Shown: positions 1 to 10,141 of the stretch, piece after piece | Position numbering within the stretch: the first letter of the stretch is position 1 | Layout: each line of letters starts with the position of its first letter | NCBI GenBank assembly: GCA_018873245.2 | Contig: JAEMBT020000001.1 | Location: 16,336,220 to 16,400,219, forward strand | DNA length: 64,000 nt | Reading direction: 5' to 3' | Source of the DNA: Archegozetes longisetosus | Lineage: Eukaryota; Arthropoda; Arachnida; Sarcoptiformes; Trhypochthoniidae | The notes under the pieces: generated by a model | What the model was told of the DNA's origin: nothing | What the model saw: the letters and a program-made list of their open reading frames with translations, nothing else | The model's database searches: none | Translations under genes and position numbers: made by a program

Positions 1-1446
1 TCTGTTGACGGGACTGTTAAAAGTAACATAGATAACTATGTCGTTTATTCATTGTGCGCATATGAGTTCAGAGACTTACAATATGCTAATATTGATAATC
101 ACGTTGTACTCGCTCTACTAAAAGGAGATGAAAAATATGAAGTTTTGAGTCGTTATTTCAAATCTCTACACAAAGAAATTGATGAAAAGCTTAAGGTGAA
201 TAACGTGAAAATCGGAGATTTCAACATAGATTTCCAGTTTGTTATATGTTCGGATCTGAAGTCTTTATTAATGTTCAGTGGTATCAACAGTGTAAACGGA
301 AGATATAATTGCATATTTTGTAGAACAGAAAAAGAAAATTTTCACGATATCAAAAACTTTTTTGGGAAAAATCTTTCAAAAGCACATTCAATGGGAGGCT
401 TGGGACGAGAATTCAATGACTGGAATGAAAAAATCAAGAAAATTTATGGAATTAAGAATATAATGCTAATTAGAGTAGATCCTAATAGCTATATAATAGA
501 CACCTTGCATCTTAGAATCAGAATTACTGAAAAATATTTCAATTCCCTAATGACTTCCCTCATCACTCACTTTAAGCACAATAATAGAAATATTATTGAA
601 GAATTGAATAATGAACTCCAAAAAAGTAAAATCAATGCAAACATTTATACACAAACTGTAAGCGATAGCTTTGTAAAGCACAAACTTCAATGTTTGACTC
701 TGAAGAAAAAATTTGATGCAATGGATTGTATACTAGACCATATAAAGAAACGATTTCAAAGTTTTGAAGCTAAAGAAATCGTATTCAATGTTTGGAAGGT
801 ATAAAAATTCAAGAATTTTTCACAGTTTTTTGGAAAAATCTAAAAAATTTCAGACTTTTCTAAAAAACAGTGAAATGTCTGAAAGATATTAATTTTGATC
901 ATTAAGATTGAATTATTTTCCATTTGAAAGGAATGGAAAGAAATATTTGATCTGATAGAATCTGCAAAAGAATCAAAAGATGCAGAAGACTTGGAAAAAA
1001 TGTTAATCAATATTTATGGAAATTACGAGAAATTATTTGCTTTGAATTTGATTGAATTCGGTCACAAGAAGTTCACACCGTATATGCACCTCATCTGTCA
1101 TATACCGAATATGATTAGGAAGTTTGGAAAAATCTCGACTTTTAACTGTCAAGGCATGAAAAAATTTTTAAATATTTCACTTTTAATTATTTTCTCTCAT
1201 GATTTAGTTACTGAAAATCTCAACAACAGAATAAAACAACAAATGCTATGGAAAAACAACTCTCGAAACACGACTAAAGATTGTATAAAGTTTTTTATGA
1301 GAAATAACTTATTAATCGATTATCAAAAAAAGACGGAATCACTTAACAAATGGTCAGATGAAAGAAGGAGTCGCTTCAGCGATACCGTGAGAAATATCAT
1401 TTCAAATAAAGAAAACAATACAAATATATTAGCAATTAATAAATAA
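1..1446 (+). pseudogene. Transposase-like relic, open at left window edge
   Basis: A frame is open from base 1 to the stop at 802-804, and a second open stretch (991-1446) continues what looks like the C-terminal half of the same protein after about 190 bp with stops. The first part has a CIFCRTEK cysteine pair and the phrase DTLHLRIRI. The second has TPYMHLICHIPNM and FNCQGMKKF. These phrases resemble uncharacterised transposon-encoded proteins that are multicopy in invertebrate genomes, with a C-terminal 'TPYxHxLxxHxP...FxxQGxEK' pattern. I recall that pattern but cannot name the superfamily with certainty. The break between the halves suggests a decayed copy, although an intron cannot be excluded. 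The N-terminus lies outside the window. Confidence 0.5.
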
Positions 1447-2602
1447 ACTCATTTTTTAATTGTGTTTTTCAAAAAGCTGTAAAAAACTTTTGATTTTTTC
1501 CATTAACAGTTGTATTATTTCTAATAGTTATGCAAAATAGCATGAATGTTTATTTTCTTCATATTCAATATTTGTAGTTTTTCAAAACTATTCTAATTTC
1601 TAAAAATTTTTTTAATTTTTTGTGTACAATTTTGTTAATAGACTAATTCAAGGCTCTTGAGCATTAAATGTCTACTCATTATATTTAACATGACATTCAA
1701 GCTTTCAAAAAACTTTTTACTATACTAGTTAATTTTGCTATAAGTTATGTTTCAAGATTTCAATTATAATGAATAAACTCTGTTTCTGATAATCGGAAGC
1801 ACTGTTTTTTGGCCTGACTAGCAAAGATATAATTTGTAACGAACAAGTAGTCACTGAATGACATAATGCAATTTAATGTCTTTTTTCATAATTGGCTCCC
1901 TAATACTCCTAGGCTTGACATACACAATAGTTCACCATTTTTGACACTAAATCATTTATGGCAGCACTTCCTTGACGTAAGTCTCGCCTAGAATGAAACA
2001 AAAATTTAACACTTTTATGAAGTGAAGTCAGATAAAAATTTATTTGCAATTATATAAATGAATATAGATTTTACATTCAGAGGATAAAATGAAAAACAGA
2101 GGACTGTTCTCAAATTAGACATTAAATATTTTAATGATTAATAGAAGCTATTTTATCAATTTTTAATTGTTCGATTTTTGAAAACTATTAGTTGTACAGG
2201 ACAATATTTTAATGTAAAGTAAATTAATATTAATACGACGGCTTATAGTTGGTTAAGAAAACAATTTACAATATATTTATGGTCTTACAGTTCATAAAAT
2301 AACTTAGTTCTAAATATAAACTTTTAAATATTTCAATTTAACTCAATATTTGTTCAGCCATTTTAAAACCGATTTTGACCTTTTAACCGAATTAGCCACT
2401 AAAGAATCCAGGGTTTTTTTGCTAAAATCGGTTAAAACCGATAACCGGGAACCCGACATATAAATCATCTCTAAATATATAAATTGAAATTTAAAATATT
2501 TACTCAAATTACATTAATATCAGGCAAATATAGAGTTGAATAATAGTCAAACTACGAAATTTGCTATGCATTCAAGCATTTGATCAATTAATCATTAAAA
2601 TA
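1447..2602. other. AT-rich intergenic stretch, no gene seen
   Basis: There is no open frame with recognisable content. The stretch is AT-rich, with a local imperfect palindrome of 'aaccgat/atcggtt' words near 2360-2450. It lies beyond the 3' end of P450 gene A. Confidence 0.6.
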
Positions 2603-5436
2603 TTATTTTCTTAACTCAACACCCACGTTAATACTACCAGCAGTTAAAAAAATATAAATTTCTTGAAAATCAATGGAATTGTTGTGTTTTCGGATTTAAC
2701 AAATCGAAATTTATTCACCAAATGAACGACTGCTGTCTTTGCTTCCATTAATGCAAATCGCATTCCAACACAATTTCGTGGTCCGATTCCAAACGGAAGG
2801 TAAGTATAAGGAGTCAATTTGTCTCTATTTTCAGGCATAAAACGTTCGGGATCCCACTTATGAGGGTTTGGATAATATTCTGGATTGTGATGAATGCTTT
2901 GTATATCAAAATTAACGAGCATACCTTTAGGTATAGTAATTCCAGTGTCACCTAATAGTCAATATAAAATTAACTCATATTAGTTCAAGTTTAAAAGTCT
3001 TCACATTAGTTTTATTATTAAGGAATACCAAGTTGATAGTCTTCAGAAGCGATCCTACTGGTGGCCCCCAGAGGATTATAAAGTCTTAATGTTTCTGCAA
3101 TACATGATTCTAAATATGGCATTTTTGAGATGCTATCGTAATCAAACTTTCCATTATAACTAAGAACTTCTTCATATAATTTTTGTTGACATTCTTCATT
3201 TAAAGCCAGTGAATAAAACAAAAATGACAGAAGAGATGCTGTCGTTTCATAACCAGCCACAAAGAATAAGAAAGAAGTGGCTAATATGTCGTCTTCAGTT
3301 ATTTCTGTTTTAAACTTATTGTCTACTGACTGCTTTTCATCTGATTGTCCATAAAGTTCTTCATTATTAACAGATTCTTCATCCACTTCTTCGCTATCAG
3401 TTTTCTTATTGGCGTTAATCATTAATTGCAAATAATCGTTATGTTTCACACCATTTGTTTCTGCTTTACGTCGACTAAGGATTGATCTGATCTGAATTTG
3501 AATATTGAAAATATTAATTAAATGACAATCAATTACTTCATGAAATACAAACCGCTGATCGAAAGAAGTGTGCCACTTTAGGGTCTGTCAATTGAAATCC
3601 AGTTAAATCTAAAATTTTAGGAAGTGTTGTTTTCAGTAAAAAGAAGACCCAAATTCTCCAATTGCCTCGGAATACGACTTCAGCGTTTTTAATGAATTGA
3701 TTATTTGGTTCATTGTGTGTATCGATTTTAGTTCCAAAAGCACACGAAGCGATCACATCCATTGTTAAGTTACCCATCAATTGCTTCAGTTCTACTTCAT
3801 TGTTATTGTCGTTTGCCTTTTTAATTAACACGTTTTCAAGCCTTTCGACACAATCTTCAATTAGGGGATGCATTCTTCTCATTTTTCCACTTGAAAACGT
3901 TGGGCTTATCTTAAAAAGTAATTTGAAAAAAATGTTAAAAACAGGTTTTTAAAGTAAATATGCTCATAACTCAACTAACAATAGATCTCATTTTCTTCCA
4001 CTCATCACCGAATAAGTTAAATAATGATCTGTCATTCAATAGATCACCACTTGTCATATCACTTCTATCAACAAATATATGGAAGTCTTTGATGTTCATA
4101 TTCTTAATCAGTTCAGGTTCTGCTACCATAAGAACAGGACGAGTGCCCATAAATGTTCTTTATTTTATAAAGGAGTATGCTTAATTAATTTATTATAAAC
4201 CATTGAGCTATATTGGAATCAAAATTTTTACCCGTAAATTTTTCCATATTTTTTACTATTATGCTCAAAAATTTCAGGCATTGGCTTAAAGAATGCTTCA
4301 TATAGTGTTCCGAAAAATACAATTGGTTTCGGGCCATCGATTCCACGAGAAGACCAATACTTGTAATTACGAGTCAAATAACTGTTTTATAAAATTATAT
4401 TTTATATTATGACTGCTTTTCACAAATTCACGAATTTTTTATTCGTGTACAATATAATTTGTACTCATGTTCAAAGTTTTTTTAAATATTGAATATTGAC
4501 TAAAAAGATTGAAATGTAAAATTAAGCAACACCTTAGTTGACTTTCAGTCTATTGAACAATTGGAATGTTTTAATAAATATTTGATGAAAGTCATAAGCT
4601 AAATGTTTGTGAAACACAACTCAATTTTAAACAAACGTTAAACTAATTGTTTTATAAAATTAATTGAATGGACTGATAGGAAAGCAAATGCATAAGATTT
4701 TTCAAAATCCCTTTATATTTTCTACTCTATTACAAACAATACTATATGGGACAACAATAAATTGCATTATCTAATCTCGCTACTAAAGTTTCATGTTATA
4801 ATATTGCGAATTAGTGTAGTGGACTTTAGTCATCCAGAAAGGGGGACAATATATTGTATAATTGTATTATATATAAAATAAATATTTTTGAAGTTGTATG
4901 ATTTGTGATTGTGCAATTCTTGTCTCATATAATATTATTTTAATTTAAGAAATATTTACAAAACTAATTATATTCAATACGAACTGACTATGGGTGCAAA
5001 CGCAAATTCAAATATTAGAGTATAAATTAAGTTTAATTTATATTAATATTTGTCAGGTATCTTTACTCTTAAAATATTATTCGAACTCTCTTTCAAAGTT
5101 TGAAATCAAGTTTTGAATCAAATTAAAATTGTGTTTAAGCTTTAAAATTAAAATGTGTATCCACAAAACTGTGTAAAATTCAGGACAATTCTGTAGAAGT
5201 AACTAAGTTTTAGATTTAAATTGCTTAAATTTTACAATTATTTAAAAAATTTTTCACGATCTTGAGGGTAATTCATCTTTAGTTATATATATTTTTGCTA
5301 TATTTCTATATTTGCTCTCAAAGTTAACATATATTCAAAAATTAATATTAAATAATACTCACAAATAAAGAGCGACCAAACCAATTAATAATATTGTGAT
5401 CAAAGTTAACGAATTAAATTCAATGAGCAAAGACAT
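2603..5436 (-). CDS. CYP3-clan cytochrome P450 gene A, six exons, frameshifted C-terminal tail
   Basis: This is a predicted ER-anchored heme monooxygenase. Exons on the minus strand are 5434/5436 back to 5363 (ATG at 5434-5436, hydrophobic anchor), 4381-4232, 4157-3980, 3909-3553, 3491-3029 and 2951-2644. All introns are GT/AG. Visible motifs are AGYETTAS (I-helix), ETLRLYNP (ExxR), DPERF, and the heme loop FGIGPRNCVGMRFA with the cysteine near residue 468. Relative to its near-twin gene C, a one-base deletion near 2645-2650 shifts the frame, so translation stops at 2644-2646 instead of the ancestral stop at 2603-2605. The product is about 509 aa, losing the final beta region (normally ...VGVELRK). 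The deletion lies well after the heme loop, so activity may or may not survive. Exon 5 encodes the same protein segment as gene C. Confidence 0.85.
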
Positions 5437-5651
5437 GTTTGATAAAAACCAAACACTTATTTGGTTATAGTAATGAAACTTATTTGAAAACAATCATTTC
5501 ACACATTTTTGTCTTTGAGATACTTCAAGTTTTGAACATATGTGATAACAACGGAATTGAAGGTCATTTCAATTAAATGACGTTCGTGCACTTTATCTTT
5601 AGATTTGCGTTAAACCTCTATACAAGGCCAGATTCCTCTTTTTAGTAGTTA
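5437..5651 (-). promoter_or_regulatory. Upstream region of P450 A with conserved paralog block
   Basis: This is the 5' flank of gene A. It keeps a block with 'gtgataacaac' and 'aattgaaggtcatttc' (about 5543-5570) that recurs roughly 95-150 bp upstream of the ATG in genes C, D, F, G and H and in the module 2 orphan exon. The AAGGTCA-like core resembles a nuclear-receptor extended half-site. A regulatory role is inference; shared ancestry alone could explain the conservation. Confidence 0.35.
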
Positions 5652-6075
5652 CAGCAAATTTCAGTTGTATTTCAAACCCTTGCATTGCTATTTGCAGTGG
5701 GTAGTCCTTTTACAGTACTTTTCTCAAAACTATTTCCAATGTTTACATTGCTATTTCTATTATCAGGTTTATGTTCGCTCTACGCGATCACTTAACGATC
5801 AATAAGACTCCCAAAGTATCAAAATTTGATTAAAACTATTGTTTCTCAATTCAATCGATTTAATTTAAACTGTTTTAGACAATATCTATGTTAAATTTGA
5901 TGTTTAAAAACATTTTAAGTTAATTTTTGACACTTTGGGAGTCTTATAGATCGTTAAGCGATCGCATATAACGAACATAAATCTGATATTGGAAATAGTT
6001 TTGAGAAGTGTACTACTTAAGTATTGCCCACTGCAAATAGAAATGCAAGGTTAGAAATACAACTGAAATTCGCTG
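5652..6075. mobile_element. Foldback MITE, TA-flanked, Tc1/mariner type
   Basis: The ends are long inverted repeats: 'cagcaaatttcagttgtatt' at the left matches the reverse complement of 'aatacaactgaaattcgctg' at the right, and pairing continues inward ('gactcccaaagt...' with '...cactttgggagtc'). TA dinucleotides flank both ends. It has no coding content and is about 424 bp. The homologous flank upstream of gene C (near 16475-16485) lacks it, which gives an empty site. Confidence 0.8.
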
Positions 6076-6552
6076 TAATAAACAAATTGTTGCAATCATG
6101 CCAACTATTGTAAAAATTGTTTAAAATAAGTAATTAATTGATAAAATGAGTAGTTTTAAAACTTCACTTTAGAGAAGTATGATTTAGTATTTGATTTTTG
6201 AAATCTGAGCCTTAGGTTTAAAATTGTTCGCATAAAAGCATTGAAGTCTACGATCAAAATAAAACAAAATCTCAATCACTAAAAGTTTAAAATAAGTCCA
6301 ACTCTTGATATGATTATTAAACTTTTAGCTTGACTTAAGTACAATTTCATATGAACTAATGATTTGTATGGCATGCAAATGGTTCATATGTTTTATAGTT
6401 TATGTTTTTGTAAAAGTATTAAATATACGAATAATTGACGAAAAATTTTAAGTGAGTTTGGAAAGATATTCTTTCTTATAAACTGATAAGATTTTAATAT
6501 GAGTTATCGTTTTCAAAGTCAAAAATCTTCGATATGAGTAGTACTGGGCATA
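6076..6552. other. Duplicated P450 upstream flank, no gene
   Basis: This stretch is homologous to about 16490-17028 upstream of gene C, part of the duplicated module. No gene was seen. Confidence 0.6.
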
Positions 6553-6554
6553 TA

Positions 6555-7771
6555 CTGTCCGTTCTTTTAAAAACTAAACTCAAATCTTTAACAATTTTTC
6601 TTTATTATTACTCATGAATCAGAAATTACTGATGAGTAAGAACCGGAAATTCGGTGCAAAATTTTTGGTGAAACGGGGGGGGGTGATTTGGCGCTTGAAA
6701 ACTCCGAAGTTTATTGATAATCAATGAAAATTAAGTATAAAAACAATGCAAAACTAGTTAAAATGTTCATTATTATAATTATATTCAATAATATTCAGCA
6801 TTTCCATGTTACTAACAGTAATGTTTGGACGAATTTCTTGTATTCTTTTGAATCTTGCGAAAGATCTTTCAACATTTACTGTGACTAGTGGCGTAAACGC
6901 TGATTTAAGTTTGAAATCTAAGCTCTTTTCATTTAAAGTGAAAGATATTAGATCTGTATTATTGCTAATGCAAAATTAAAACTAGAGACATTAAAAACTT
7001 AAAAATCATATCATATGTTATAGCACATGATTTAATTATGGAAAGTTTTGAGGGGTTTTCTACTAATGATTTACCAAAAAATTATTAAAAAGGTGCAAAA
7101 ATAGGTGAAAACGGTGATTCGGTGCACAAATGGGGCTTTCGGTGATAAAAGGTGATAAAAACTCTCAAATACAAGACACCCATTATATGATTCAAACTCA
7201 TATTTAACTTAGAGCTCAATATCTATACTTAGAAAAAAAAGGTGCTGTCGGTGATTTACCGGTTCTTACTGATGAGTAAGTTTAAAACATAAAACTAAAT
7301 CTGATCACTTAGTCATTGATTTTGAGTTAAAAACACTTTTAATCATAAAAACGGTGTTCACAACAAAAGAAACAATTTTTATTTTGAAAACTCATTTATT
7401 ATGGTCTCATCTCAAAAATAAAGTGTACCGCTCGAACGCAAAAACATTAGAAGAGTTAAAGACAAATATAAGAAATGAAATAGAAAAAATAAGTTCTCAA
7501 ACACTTAAAAAGGTTTCAGAAAATATGATTAAAAGAGTTGAACTTTGTTTAGAAAATAATGGTCAGCACTTTCTGCATGTGTTGTGACTAATTATAAATT
7601 TATTTTTACATATCTAAACTACTTTGTAGGATTACAGTTGATTATTAAAGGTTTATTTTGATACATTCAAATTTCAGTCAGTGAGTAAGCGATTTCACTC
7701 TTGACTCACATTTCTAAAGCGATGGAGTATTAACTCCCAAATCTGAGTTTAGTTTTTAAAAAAACGGACTG
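6555..7771. mobile_element. Degenerate mariner-like element with nested hAT insertion
   Basis: The terminal inverted repeats are 'ctgtccgttcttttaaaaac' (left) and the reverse complement of 'gtttttaaaaaaacggac' (right), flanked by TA. The plus strand at 7354-7587 encodes a mariner transposase C-terminus (phrases AKTLEELKTNIRNEIEKIS, ENNGQHFLHV). The rest of the transposase is missing, and a 625-bp element has inserted at 6641-7265. A shorter relative with the same ends sits at 40182-40548. The homologous place in module 2 (about 17028) has no element. Confidence 0.8.
6641..7265 (-). mobile_element. hAT-like non-autonomous element
   Basis: It is flanked by identical 15-bp direct repeats 'ttactgatgagtaag' (6626-6640 and 7266-7280). 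Its ends begin 'aaccgg' and finish 'ccggtt'. On the minus strand around 6790-6960 a frame contains VNVERSFARFKRIQEIRPN, which resembles the hAT C-terminal dimerisation region. The related mariner copy at 40182-40548 carries the uninterrupted target. hAT elements normally duplicate 8 bp, so the 15-bp identity probably includes chance or secondary duplication. Confidence 0.65.
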
Positions 7772-8616
7772 TATGAACCTTAGAGCCTCTCGAGTCCGAA
7801 CCCGAACCTGAATCACAGGTTTAAACTCCCGTTCATGTTCTAAATTTTGAAATATTGAAGTTCAGGTTCGTGGTTCTAGTCCTGAACCTCTTTCCACACT
7901 TATACTGAGAATAAATACTTTTGAAAATTCGATTAACTATTACTAAATTGATTTGAATTGTTTTAAAACCACAATACTAATGAAATCTACCTCTAATTTT
8001 CAAATTTTGAAGAGTTTTTGTATATATTTGTCCAACTTGGAAGCTTACAGACTGAGGCTCAGGTATTATCAGCAAAGAGATTATTTGCTTGAAAACAAAA
8101 AAAAACGCTCAAAAAGCATTATTGTTCCTAGGGATTGCTAATTTAGTTTCTATACTGTATAAATTGACTCAATAGTTTTAATTCCAAACTTGATTCATAT
8201 CGGTTACTAAAGGGCAAATGTTAGACTTACTATTGAGAGATTCCTTATTTTTTCGCGCTAGGTGTAAACTTTATTCTTTTTGCTGCTAGTAAAGGCTTAG
8301 AGTTTTCGAGCTTATGGACAAAATTAATAACGAAAGTTAATAAGATTTCATATTTCTTAAACTCGATTCATAATTTAATGTTTTATCTCCTAACAAGTCG
8401 TTCTCTTGACTATTAAATAGCTTTTAAGAATCAAATGAATTAATTGAAGAAAGTTTGTTAACAAAAACAAAGGCATAAAAGTTTTCGAAATTTTTAAATA
8501 TTTACATTTTACTATTGTTCTATTTTTACTCCTGAGATATTTATTGGAATTTATATTTCGCACAAATACGACAAATAAATATATTAATGAATTGGACTAA
8601 ACAGATATTAATAATA
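7772..8616. other. Duplicated flank with low-complexity repeat, no gene
   Basis: It contains a degenerate repeat rich in 'gagcc', 'tcgag', 'cgaacc' and 'cctgaa' words (7780-7900) that also occurs at 17040-17180, 17290-17350, 17530-17690 and 57850-57970. The rest is homologous to about 17170-17290 and to 22098-22490 of module 2. No gene was recognised. Confidence 0.5.
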
Positions 8617-8702
8617 CTTACCAAATAAAGTGCGATCAAACAAATGAACAGAAGTGTTATTAAAGTATATGAATTGAGTCCAATAGACAAATATATTTTA
8701 AA
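8617..8702 (-). pseudogene. Orphan P450 first exon (module 1)
   Basis: On the minus strand this segment aligns with P450 exon 1: an open frame with IGLNSYTLITLLFICLIALY, followed by a good donor 'gtaagt'. The usual ATG is replaced by ATA ('aaaatatatttg' where intact genes have 'aaacatgtatttg'). Exons 2-6 do not follow before gene A's own exon 1, 3.2 kb downstream. It is either a relic of a lost gene or, less likely, an alternative first exon for gene A. Confidence 0.7.
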
Positions 8703-9629
8703 CAAAAATCTGAGCAAATATTCGGCTCCAGTTATGAAACTTGTGTGAAGGGATAATGTTTACGAGCGATAGTCGAGTCTTGATATACTCTGTATACTCC
8801 CCACAAGTGTTCTAAGCGAACAGACATTCTCGAAAGCCGGGTATAGTAGCAGATTATCTGATAGTTTATTTTAAAGCTTGATGCGTTTGAATAGTTTTTA
8901 TAATTTTTTTGATCAAACGAATCAAATTAGTATATAATAATTTCTATGATATTTAAAATAAATGCATATTCGAATTGAGATCTGTATTGTTTGATAATTT
9001 TTATAAGACGAGAAGCGCAGCTCAGCTCAGGCAAATTTCGAGCTGCTGAGCTTTAAACTCGAGCTTGAAACAAAATTTTTTAGTAAATATGCATCCATAG
9101 TCAGTAGTCACAATAGAATTGAAATTTCTTAAACCTGAGTTAAATTCCAGTGTTTTGTTTTCTGGCAAATGGTTCTGACAATAAATTATTTTTTAGAGTC
9201 AAATGAATTAAACACAATTTGTTAACAAAAGCAAATGCATAAAATTTGTCAAAAATTTGATGTATTTTTTACTTAGTGCCTCTTTTGTCTCTATATGAAT
9301 TCAAAAGATCTATCGTTGGTTCTCTTCACTCCACAAACAATGCTTTTAAGTTATTATTTAATGCTATTACTAATTTATAAATTTAAATAAAACTAAAACT
9401 TCTCACAACAAACTACGGATGTACTAACGGATGTGGAACCACTAACATAAACCACTAATCTAACATAACTAACTTGACCTGATATCGTGAAAAACTTAAA
9501 AAATTAAAAAACTTATCTAAATATGAGTATTAAATTTAAAGACATTCAATCGAATTACATTAATATTAGTTAAATATAGAATTTGGTAATAAAAAAGTGC
9601 TGAATTGTTCAGCGTAAAATTGTATAGTA
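8703..9629. other. Intergenic, no gene seen
   Basis: The sequence is AT-rich with a short 'gctcagctcagg...gagctgctgagc' inverted motif near 9015-9050. No coding content was recognised. The first part is the upstream flank of the orphan exon, with 'ccagttatgaaactt' shared with other P450 upstream regions. Confidence 0.5.
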
Positions 9630-10123
9630 CAGTCATTGACAAAACAAACTTCCATGGTTTTTTAGGGTTTTCTAGTATTAAATATCAATGGATTTTGATG
9701 AAATTTATGAATATACTAGATGTTGGGAAGCACATTATGGTAGATCGGCTTTGAAATTACTTGTAAGATAGGTGAATTATTCAAGTAAATTTTGTCGGAG
9801 AAATTGGACGGAAATTTTTCAAGTCGCATATTTAGGTCTGTAGTTCTTAGACAAACGATATTTGAGTAAAACAAAAATACATGTGTCTAATCATTTTTCA
9901 TCTAGTTTAGCTTCCATCTATCAGAATTGAAAAATTTCCGTCCAATTTGTCCGACAGAATTTACTTGAATAATTCACCTATCTTACAAGGAATTTCAACG
10001 GCGATCTACCATAATGTGCTTCCCAACATCTAGTATATTCATAAAAAAATTTCATCAAAATCCATTAATTTTTAATAATAGTAAACCCTAAAAAACCATG
10101 GAAGTTTGTTTTGTCAATAACTG
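9630..10123. mobile_element. Foldback MITE, TA-flanked, abutting P450 B
   Basis: The roughly 195-bp arms are near-perfect inverted repeats ('cagtcattgacaaaacaaac' pairs with 'gtttgttttgtcaataactg') around a loop of about 110 bp. TA flanks both ends, and CAGT termini suggest the Tc1/mariner group. There is no coding capacity. It ends only 18 bp from the stop codon of gene B, so it lies in or replaces the B 3' UTR. Confidence 0.85.
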
Positions 10124-10141
10124 TACTTTTGTGTTTTAATA

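Noticed and set aside
3713-3952. Plus-strand frame recurring opposite P450 exon 4 (also 11247, 14521, 26623, 50484, 59227)
   Set aside because: It recurs only because exon 4 is conserved on the other strand; no independent start context or domain.
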